NCBI GenBank assembly: GCA_027578815.1
Contig: JANBTH010000191.1
Location: forward strand, 1 to 27,910
Length of the DNA stretch: 27,910 nucleotides
Source: Coemansia sp. RSA 1804
Lineage: Eukaryota > Kickxellomycota > Kickxellomycetes > Kickxellales > Kickxellaceae
Direction: 5' to 3'
A model generated the notes under the pieces. That model ran no database searches. It was not told where the DNA came from and worked only from the letters and a program-made list of their open reading frames with translations. The translations under genes and the position numbers were made by a program. Below, one piece after another: positions 11,162 through 18,031 of the stretch (its first letter is position 1; each line of letters begins with the position of its first letter).

Positions 11162-11206
11162 CTAATTTTACCCACACATACAACGTGTGGATATGTCTAA
11201 AATTAG
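11162..11206. repeat. Interrupted inverted repeat (potential hairpin)
   Basis: CTAATTTTA (11162-11170) is the exact reverse complement of TAAAATTAG (11198-11206). Inside it, CCACAC (11172-11177) pairs with GTGTGG (11185-11190) around the loop ATACAAC. The two stems are separated by one base on the left and seven on the right. It could be a cruciform, a protein site or a tiny element remnant. Confidence 0.6.
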
Positions 11207-11742
11207 TATGCTGCTAATCTGATTATTTTATACGCGTGGTCTCAATTACCTAAATGTCCGTGTTTATAATTTTGTTACATTAGTGGTAATATGTAGTGTC
11301 GATTAAACTAAAATACATTATCTAGCAAAATCACAACAGCTCAGAAAAAATATGTGAACTCACAATCTCTTATCTTGAAATCGGTGGAAAGAGATATGCG
11401 CAAATACTCACTCAATAACACATGCAAATCAATGTAAAGCAATGGTGTTTTTTTCCACGTAAAGTGGTGCTTTGTCTCCTCCATTTTCTTTTGTAGCAGG
11501 TAAGATTTTTCTTTTGAATCTAGATAGATAGGTAGCAACGGAGTATCCCGCCAATAGAAACCCCCTGTGTGTATGTATTGTTCTGCTAGCACTTGGCTCT
11601 GCATACCAAAACATCTTGGATTAGTAATCAATCATAGCCATGCCACCATCATCTGAGCCCACGGTTACATCTTATTACTAACACAACCACGGAAATAGGC
11701 AGTCTCATTTTGTATGAAAGCCACTGTCCTGAGAATTGGTGC

Positions 11743-11786
11743 ATTATTATTAAGCATTTCATATATTATTACTAAGCATTTGATAT
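11743..11786. repeat. Two-copy 22-bp tandem repeat in the oxidoreductase promoter
   Basis: Copies at 11743-11764 and 11765-11786 abut directly and match at 20 of 22 positions. They share the core TAAGCATTT followed by ATAT. They start about 245 bp upstream of the oxidoreductase ATG. Confidence 0.65.
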
Positions 11787-11873
11787 GTCATTACAAATCT
11801 CAATATATTGCTAGAACACATATAAGGCAGTGCTCCATTTTTCTGGCTAGGGAAATTCCTGCTTATAAAGAAA

Positions 11874-11880
11874 CCTGGGC
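11874..11880 (+). promoter_or_regulatory. TATA box of the old yellow enzyme gene
   Basis: A TATAAAG motif occurs in GCTTATAAAGAAAC, 116 bp before the ATG at 11990. It is assigned by consensus and spacing only. Confidence 0.45.
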
Positions 11881-11989
11881 TTATTTTTCCTTGACTAGCT
11901 TGGCTATTTTTTTGTTTAACAGCAGACAAAGAATCATCTGCTTCTAGATATCTTGATAGTAGAAATAACCCGATAATTTCAACTCCGCC

Positions 11990-13243
11990 ATGACCGTTGC
12001 TGATACGAACAACTTCTTCCAGAAGCAGGAGGGCAATGGGCCAGGCTCTGCGGTTGAGCCAACCGCCTCAGAGATTAGCCAGGGCTTCACGACCATTACC
12101 AAAAACCCTGACCCTCTTCCCATGCTGTTCCAGCCAAAGACCATCCGCGGCCTGACGCTAAAGAACCACATGGTTCTCAGCCCCATGTGCATGTACTCGG
12201 CAACGGATGGGTTTGCTACCAATTTCCATTTGGCTCACATTGGCCAGTACGCCATACGCGGTGTTGGCATGATTATGATGGAGGACACCGGCGTTCTTCC
12301 CGAAGGTCGTGTTACACCCACCTGTCTGGGCCTCTGGAAGGACGAGCAAATCGGGAAGCTTTCTGAGATAGTAAACCTGGCGCATGCACACAATGCGGCA
12401 ATTGGAATCCAGCTAACGCACGGCGGACGCAAGTCAAGCACTGCAACCATGTGGCTTAGAAGGAAGGAAGGTATCCTGGTTGATTCTGAGAAGGGTGGAT
12501 GGCCTGATAAGGTTGTTGGTCCGTCAGCTGTGCCATATGCTGATGACTGGTGGCATCCAAAGGAGCTGACCGTCGAGGAGATCCACCACATCCAGCAGTC
12601 GTTTGCTGACTCGGCAGTGCGTGCGGAGAAGGCCGGGTTTGATGTTATTGAACTCCACGCTGCCCACGGGTACCTGTTCCACCAGTTTTTGTCGCCAATC
12701 TCAAACAAGCGCACCGACGAGTACGGCGGCTCCCTTGAAAATCGTGCGCGTATGCTTGTCGAGACTGTGCGCCGCATCCGCAAGGTGTGGTCACAGGAAA
12801 AGCCGCTCTTTATTCGCATTTCGGTCACAGACTGGGTTGCACCAAGTGACGAGGATCCGACCGGCGGATGGAAAGAGGAGGACAGCATTGAGCTTGCCAA
12901 GCTGCTGGCCAAGGAGGAAGTTGACCTGATTGACTGCTCAGCAAATGGTCTTAGTCCCAAGCAGATTATTCCACCGCTGGTTCCTGGGTTCCAAGTTCCG
13001 TTTGCAGCGGCTATCAAGAAGAATGTTCCAGACATGCTTACAGCTGCTGTCGGTTACATAACTGAGGCAAAACAAGCAAACGACATTCTGGAGGAAGGCA
13101 AAGCCGACCTTATCTATCTTGGGCGTGTTTTGTTGCGCAATCCAAATTTTGTCCTCGACGCTGCGACTCAACTCGGCGTGTTTCCACAATACCCGCATCA
13201 GTATGAAAAAGGTCGCAACAAGACACAGATTACTCTCTATTAA
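11990..13243 (+). CDS. Class III (YqjM-like) old yellow enzyme, NADH:flavin oxidoreductase
   Basis: This intronless gene encodes 417 residues. It is an FMN-dependent TIM-barrel ene-reductase that would reduce activated C=C bonds with NAD(P)H, probably in the cytosol. Visible motifs: SPMCMYSA with Cys67 and Tyr69, equivalent to the flavin-tuning Cys and Tyr of YqjM; QLTHGGRKSS (141-150); the substrate-binding ELHAAHGYL with His223 and His226; NKRTDEYGGS (239-248); and the phosphate-binding LGR.LLRNP near the C-terminus. The Cys replaces the Thr of classical yeast OYE, which puts it in the thermophilic-like class. A roughly 40-residue N-terminal extension precedes the barrel. The ATG at 11990 is the first in frame and has a good context (CCGCCATGACC). 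The natural substrate cannot be told. A damaged partial copy follows 133 bp downstream. Lack of introns and similarity to bacterial enzymes leave old gene transfer open. Confidence 0.93.
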   Translation: MTVADTNNFFQKQEGNGPGSAVEPTASEISQGFTTITKNPDPLPMLFQPKTIRGLTLKNHMVLSPMCMYSATDGFATNFHLAHIGQYAIRGVGMIMMEDTGVLPEGRVTPTCLGLWKDEQIGKLSEIVNLAHAHNAAIGIQLTHGGRKSSTATMWLRRKEGILVDSEKGGWPDKVVGPSAVPYADDWWHPKELTVEEIHHIQQSFADSAVRAEKAGFDVIELHAAHGYLFHQFLSPISNKRTDEYGGSLENRARMLVETVRRIRKVWSQEKPLFIRISVTDWVAPSDEDPTGGWKEEDSIELAKLLAKEEVDLIDCSANGLSPKQIIPPLVPGFQVPFAAAIKKNVPDMLTAAVGYITEAKQANDILEEGKADLIYLGRVLLRNPNFVLDAATQLGVFPQYPHQYEKGRNKTQITLY

Positions 13244-13376
13244 ACACGGCGCTTACGCGCAATTTATATAGATATAAAAGCGAATGTCGCTCATTAGATT
13301 TCCACTTTTGAATATCTCTATGTCTATTATATCTACATATAAAATTCACACAAAACTACTGATGCGTTCTCTGACT

Positions 13377-13619
13377 CCAGGATACCAAATTCCATTTGCA
13401 ACGGTCATTAAGAAGGATGTCCCTGGAATACTGTCAGGCACTATTGGTCTTATAACCGAGGCTAAGCAAGCAAATGATATTCTTGAGAAAGAAAAAGCGG
13501 ACCTTGTCCTCCTTGGGCGTATACTGGTGCGTAATCCAAACTTTGTCCTTGACTCTGCAGCCCAACTTGGCGTATATGCGCAGCACGCACACCAATACAA
13601 TAGTTGTCGAGAGGATTGA
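13377..13619 (+). pseudogene. C-terminal fragment of a second old yellow enzyme gene
   Basis: From PGYQIPF onward, 75 residues align without gaps to the C-terminus of the upstream oxidoreductase (its residues 332-406), with 50 identities by my count. Most changes are conservative. The fragment keeps EAKQANDIL, the LGR phosphate-binding loop and RNPNFVLD, and ends with a stop at 13617-13619. The barrel core, active-site Cys and substrate His residues are absent. Upstream there is only AT-rich sequence, although the frame stays open to about 13284. The junction TGACTCCAG|GA looks like a 3' splice site, so use as an alternative terminal exon is possible. The simplest reading is a tandem paralogue that lost its 5' three-quarters. 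Confidence 0.8.
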
Positions 13620-13847
13620 AGACTAAACACTAGTTATTACTAGTCAACATGAAGCTTGAGCATATATATTTTTTTCTTCAGAGTCCACTCTGCTAAATCA
13701 TTAAGCTATATTAACATAGTATATACGCAACATCGTTTTTATAACTGACTTTTTAGTTTATCAATTGTATAGAATACACATCGTATTTTCGTGCATGGCT
13801 AAACTTTTGTCACATTGAACAGCACATGTGCTAGACACCATACAGCA

Positions 13848-14003
13848 ATGGGTACTTGCAGTAAAAAAGTTGTGCAAAAGAGCAGTAGTTTTGCCCACTT
13901 GGCTCAAAATCTACGTATGGCTCTCATTGACAGCCCTTATAATGGCATGGTCAACGAGATGACACTTGCCATTCCAAATAAGCAGCCACACATTATAATG
14001 TAA
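13848..14003 (+). other. Possible orphan exon or small ORF, unidentified
   Basis: From ATG 13848 the frame runs 51 residues to TAA. It is less AT-biased than its surroundings, with a stretch reading SFAHLAQNLRMALIDSPYNG. The end, ATAAT|GTAAGC, is a good donor consensus, and TTGAACAG upstream could be an acceptor. I do not recognise the peptide. It may be a leftover exon of a lost gene or chance. Confidence 0.2.
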
Positions 14004-14178
14004 GCAAAACAAATTCGAGTTCTACAATATAGTAGCTATGTTGTTGCAATATGTATATACTTTATTGTTATACCACCACGTCAGCGCTAATAAAATCAAG
14101 CGTACAAATAGCAATATTTCTGCCTGGAAAACACACAACTGCTTTGCATTGCAACTTTTCTAAGTGTTTTAATTTATC

Positions 14179-14185
14179 TATATAA
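14179..14185 (+). promoter_or_regulatory. TATA box of the chitinase gene
   Basis: A TATATAA motif lies 77 bp before the chitinase ATG in an AT-rich region, so specificity is low. Confidence 0.3.
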
Positions 14186-14255
14186 CTTATTTTAATTTAT
14201 TATTGAGCGCTAATTTATTTGTCTGCAAAACAAAAGTAGACTTTGAGCTTTTCAA

Positions 14256-16217
14256 ATGTTTAGTGCGCTACAACTTTCATTACTGATATTGCATGTTTGT
14301 CTTGCACTACACGTATGTGCAAAACAGTTCAACGTTAACTGCAACTCCAACTACGTTTCTTACTATGGTCAAAACTCGGCTCGCAACCAAAAACAGCTTG
14401 GAGAATACTGCAAGGACGCAACAGAGGATGTCATCGTCCTAGCATTTATGAATGGTTTTCCAAACATTTTGCTTAACTTTGCAAATGCTTGCGAGACCAC
14501 CTTTGATGGCAGTTCTCTTCTTCACTGTCCCAATATTGCAAAAGATATCAAGTATTGCCAGTCGCAGGGCAAAATTGTGGTAATCAGCATGGGTGGTGCT
14601 TCAGGCGCATATGGCTTTTTGGACGACTCCGACGCATCATCTTTTGCTGATACCGTTTGGAACATGTTTTTCAAGGGTACAGCAACCCAGCGTCCGTTTG
14701 ACGATGCTGTTCTTGACGGTATTGATCTCGACATTGAGGGTGGATCTAACAATGGCTATACCGCATTTATCAGTCGACTCCGCTCTCATTACGCATCGGA
14801 TCCAAGCAAAAAATATTACATTGCAAGTGCGCCACAATGCCCATTCCCAGACGCATATCTAGGTTCTACACTAAACAGCGCCTGGTTTGACATGGTCTAT
14901 GTTCAGTTCTACAACAACTACTGTGGTCTGAATGCATATCCTACCTGGTTTAACTATGATGACTGGGACAACTGGGCCAAGACCAAGTCTGTAAACAAAA
15001 ACGTAAAGATATTTATTGGCGCACCAGGATCGCCGTCTGCTGCATCGTTCGGCTATGTCGATGGTGCAACCTTGTCGAATATCTATAATGACGTGCGTGC
15101 AAAATACACCAGTCTTGGTGGAATCATGACTTGGGATGTCAGCCAAGCGCGGACCAGCGGCCTGGCCTCCTCGATTCGTTCAATGCTAGATAAAAGTGGT
15201 TCGTGCACAGGTAAACCGCCATACGAGATTCTTACTAGTATTGAGACAGCTAGTCCAACGAATCCATACACCAGCCCGAATTCAACCAGCTCAGACATGT
15301 CTTCTAGCTCTAGCGGTTATCAGGAAAACACTGAGACGCTTGCTGCCAGAACAGTGACCCGAACAACAACAATAACCTCTGTATCAACATTTACATCTGC
15401 CCACTGGTCAACCGTCACTGTAACCTCATTACATACTTTATATACAACCGAGTTTGTAACCATTACAATGCCATTGGAGTCACAACATCTGAATTCATCG
15501 GCAAACAGCGGCATTGAAACAAGAAGGGTGGATGGCTCGGAGTCTACATCAACCAGCATGCAATTGCCTACACCAGTTCCACCCACATCAACGCCTTCGG
15601 TGGGAGACACAGCAATATCAAACTGCCCAGTAGATGGAGCGCCTTGCATAGAGGGTACCCAGGGCTGCAGTGAGTCAGGCTATGCGCTCTGTGTTAATGG
15701 CATATGGTCAGTTTACAGCTGTTTCAGTGGAACCACTTGTTACATCTGGGGCAACATTGCAATATGCGACTGGGAGGGATTGCGTGCAAAGAATAGATGT
15801 GCAACTTTGGATATCTCAAGACAAAGCAATAATCGGGCAATGAGAAATGCACTACAGAGAATTGCCGATACAACCAAGCCTGCAGCTGTGTATACCACAC
15901 GCGGGATCAACTCGCGCATAGAAATTATTCCACTGGAAGTATCAGATGGGCAGTTTAGAGCGCTGGTAAAAATACAGACGCTACAACGGCCAATCTCAAC
16001 GCGCTGGGTTCTTGAGCTGCAGATGCCTGCTGAACAGTCAATAGAACATACTAGCGTGGGACGAATTCAATCTCATTACCAGACGACTACCATTATCTCA
16101 TCAGCAGGTGAAAATGAAGCGCTGTCAAAGATGGCTATATCCATTGTAATTACTGGTACATATTCAGGCACGTATCGCATTCCAAATCTTGCCATGTCAT
16201 CAATCGACGACTATTAA
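14256..16217 (+). CDS. Secreted GH18 class III chitinase with CBM19-like module and unassigned C-terminal domain
   Basis: This intronless gene encodes 653 residues. Residues 1-22 are a signal peptide. The GH18 barrel (about 26-315) has the SMGG strand (111-114), the catalytic DGIDLDIE with acid/base Glu161 and assisting Asp159, YVQFYN (215-220) and MTWDVSQ (291-297). These are marks of class III chitinases, which hydrolyse chitin by substrate-assisted retention. A Ser/Thr-rich linker (about 325-452) is probably O-glycosylated. A Cys-rich module (about 457-506; C..DG..C, GYALCVNGIW, GTTC, AICDW) resembles CBM19 of yeast Cts1. The last about 145 residues form another domain with alternating hydrophobic strands, possibly a beta-sandwich carbohydrate binder, but I cannot assign it. 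The protein should act in the cell wall or outside, in wall remodelling or degradation of foreign chitin. Its stop lies 34 bp from the stop of the convergent ZNHIT2-like gene. Confidence 0.93.
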   Translation: MFSALQLSLLILHVCLALHVCAKQFNVNCNSNYVSYYGQNSARNQKQLGEYCKDATEDVIVLAFMNGFPNILLNFANACETTFDGSSLLHCPNIAKDIKYCQSQGKIVVISMGGASGAYGFLDDSDASSFADTVWNMFFKGTATQRPFDDAVLDGIDLDIEGGSNNGYTAFISRLRSHYASDPSKKYYIASAPQCPFPDAYLGSTLNSAWFDMVYVQFYNNYCGLNAYPTWFNYDDWDNWAKTKSVNKNVKIFIGAPGSPSAASFGYVDGATLSNIYNDVRAKYTSLGGIMTWDVSQARTSGLASSIRSMLDKSGSCTGKPPYEILTSIETASPTNPYTSPNSTSSDMSSSSSGYQENTETLAARTVTRTTTITSVSTFTSAHWSTVTVTSLHTLYTTEFVTITMPLESQHLNSSANSGIETRRVDGSESTSTSMQLPTPVPPTSTPSVGDTAISNCPVDGAPCIEGTQGCSESGYALCVNGIWSVYSCFSGTTCYIWGNIAICDWEGLRAKNRCATLDISRQSNNRAMRNALQRIADTTKPAAVYTTRGINSRIEIIPLEVSDGQFRALVKIQTLQRPISTRWVLELQMPAEQSIEHTSVGRIQSHYQTTTIISSAGENEALSKMAISIVITGTYSGTYRIPNLAMSSIDDY

Positions 16218-16251
16218 TATAAACTCCAGGATATAAACTACAAACGGCATG

Positions 16252-17641
16252 TTATTTGGATATAACGATATCACCTTTTCCTCCTTTCCTTTCGTATCTA
16301 GTGTTTTCTAATATCTCGCTTTCGCTCTCGAATCGTCTTCGCAGCAATGAAATATCCGCAGCCATGAAATTCCAAGAGTCCTTGTCTTTTATCATCTGCT
16401 GCACTACTGAAAGCAAAAAGTAGACCCGTTTCTCAGCGTATTTAGCAGCTGATTTCGCTTTTCGTGTGCCCTTTAGCTCACCTAAAGCCAAAGCGTTCTT
16501 TATGATGGAATATGTGTCTGATAGCGCCGCGGCAACATATGTTGGATTGCCATATAGCTTCAGCAGATCTTCTAAGAGTGAAACCTTTGGTTTACAATAC
16601 ATATTCTGATCGATTGAAATAAATGACACTACTAGTGCTTCATGTGCGCTCTCGTAGATATCTGCAGTTTTGCTTGTCAAGACCGGCGATGCCAAAGACA
16701 AGTCCTCAAAAGCAGCGGTAACATTTTTGCCATGTGGATCTCCGTTTAGATGGCGCATCATATAGACATACGCAAGGCTACAGAAAGAGAAGATGGGCAA
16801 ATTATTTATATCAGAACAGTAAGCGCAGAAACACAACACAGACCAGTATTTGGATCGTTGTTTGTAGTAATACTTACCAGATTTGGACTATTTGAAACAG
16901 TACACTTGGATGTACCTTCTTGGCAAGCTTGCTGACCGGTTTATCTACTGTAGTAAGCTTGGGAACACCATCCAGAGTTCTGTTGGATTCTTTATCTGCT
17001 CCGCTATCAACAATCTCCACGATCTTTGGCTCAGTAGGCGGGTCCCACCACGGATGCCACGCTGTTATAAGATTGATGATCTGTTCGCTTTCAACGAGTC
17101 TTATAAAGTCTTTCTGCTCATCCACTGTAAGCCTGTCCCAGATAGCACTAGCCGGTATATCGTTATCATTATTGTTCAAATCAATACCTTCTAGTCTCTC
17201 CAGGATAGAGGCCTCGTCCCGACCTTCGTCGCTTTTGTCGTCATCGCTAGAATAGGCGTTGGGGTTTCCAATTGCCAGGTTGTCGTTATCAATCTGGTCT
17301 TTGTATCGCTGGACAATGCGGTGCATCTCTTTCTTGGTTTCTTCGTCTCCCTTTTGTGCTTGAAGTTCCTCTTTGATCTGATCTTTGTAGAATGACTCTG
17401 TGCAGCCTGTGTGTCGCTATATGGGAAATAGAAAATATATGGCATTATTATTAAACATGGAAGATATTAGTAAAATATACATAATGGTATTCATTTGCTG
17501 AGATCTCTACATATTCTAGAGTATTTTACTTGCCTTGTCTCGGTAGCATCCAAGTGAGCAGTACGAGATGCTACATTTTGGGCAGCTATACTTTGCTCCT
17601 GGTTTCTCGCAAATAAAGCAGCATTTCTGAGGCGGCAGCAT
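16252..17641 (-). CDS. HIT-type zinc-finger protein, ZNHIT2-like
   Basis: Three exons (17641-17534, 17416-16878, 16777-16252) give 390 residues; human ZNHIT2 has about 400. The N-terminus is a HIT zinc finger: Cys8/Cys11, Cys20/Cys23, Cys28/Cys32 and His38/Cys41, the last pair formed across intron 1. Then come TESFYKDQ, typical right after the finger in ZNHIT2, an acidic Asp/Ser-rich region, a WHPWW motif at 156-160, and a helical C-terminal part reading AYVYMMRHLNGDP after intron 2. ZNHIT2 proteins work with the R2TP chaperone (RUVBL1/2) in assembling complexes such as the U5 snRNP. The ATG at 17641 is the only one that places the finger at the N-terminus. The gene is divergent from LIG1 (390 bp between start codons). 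Intron 1 appears to use a GC donor. Confidence 0.88.
16778..16877 (-). other. ZNHIT2 intron 2 (100 bp)
   Basis: Donor ATCTG|GTAAGTATT and acceptor CTTTCTGTAG|CCTTGCG, both good consensus. Joining gives QIVQI-C-LAYVYMMRH in frame. Without splicing the frame ends at a TAA inside the donor. Confidence 0.92.
17417..17533 (-). other. ZNHIT2 intron 1, probable GC-AG intron (117 bp)
   Basis: The donor reads GACAAG|GCAAGT on the minus strand, the strongest known GC-donor context, and the acceptor is CCATATAG|CGACAC. This keeps the frame and creates CYRDK-RHTGC with the last zinc-ligand pair. A canonical alternative (GTAAAA donor four bases on, acceptor CACACAG) also keeps the frame but deletes the His. 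Confidence 0.72.
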
Positions 17642-18031
17642 ATTGTCTAAAGGTCGCAAAGTAACAAGATGTAGAAAATAAATTAAGCAGCTCTACTGAT
17701 CTTACAGCTAGCTGTTCTACAACAAAAAATTGTACCTCGTTAATAATAATAATCTATCCGCAGACTGATCTGCAAATTATTACATATTACACACGTGATT
17801 AGGTATTTTCAATGTGAACTTTTCGCGTCATTTACATTTGCTTAACAAAAACGCGCAGCAAACAAAGGTTTTTAATATTTTCAAGTTTGGATCTCACTTC
17901 TCTCAACTTTTTAACCCCTGTTTTGTTGCGGTTTGAAATTTGTTTGCTTTGTTTTATTCGAATTCAACAAAGGAGCGTTATTTTGCTGTTCTGAATTTTA
18001 TCACGATAAATAGCCGACGAGGCGTCTATTA
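17642..18031. promoter_or_regulatory. Shared divergent promoter of ZNHIT2 and LIG1 with MCB-like sites
   Basis: 390 bp lie between the two start codons. There is no clear TATA box. On the LIG1 side are two matches to the ACGCGNA form of the MluI cell-cycle box: ACGCGAA on the minus strand (17822-17828) and ACGCGCA on the plus strand (17851-17857). A full ACGCGT (18052-18057) falls just inside the longer LIG1 frame. In yeasts such sites bind MBF and drive G1/S transcription of replication genes, including DNA ligase. Confidence 0.5.

Larger units (their letters stand above)
10776..11989. other. Divergent intergenic region, AT-rich
   Basis: This 1.2-kb region separates two divergent genes and should hold both promoters. 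It contains the TATA box of the secreted-protein gene, a 45-nt interrupted inverted repeat (11162-11206), a two-copy 22-bp tandem repeat (11743-11786) and a TATA box for the oxidoreductase. The longest open frame (11341-11631, minus) has no recognisable domain and AT-rich, non-coding-like composition. Confidence 0.55.
13620..14255. other. AT-rich intergenic region before the chitinase
   Basis: About 640 bp without a supported gene. It holds a small open frame (13848-14003, described separately), a short palindromic pair ACTAGT-TATT-ACTAGT near 13630-13645 and the chitinase TATA box. Confidence 0.5.

Noticed and set aside
11341..11631. 96-codon minus-strand frame in the divergent intergenic region
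   Set aside because: AT-driven composition, no domain, and it lies where two promoters are expected.
13620..13660. ACTAGT-TATT-ACTAGT near the oxidoreductase fragment as a transposon end
   Set aside because: Only six bases per arm, self-complementary by nature, with no second end or target duplication seen.
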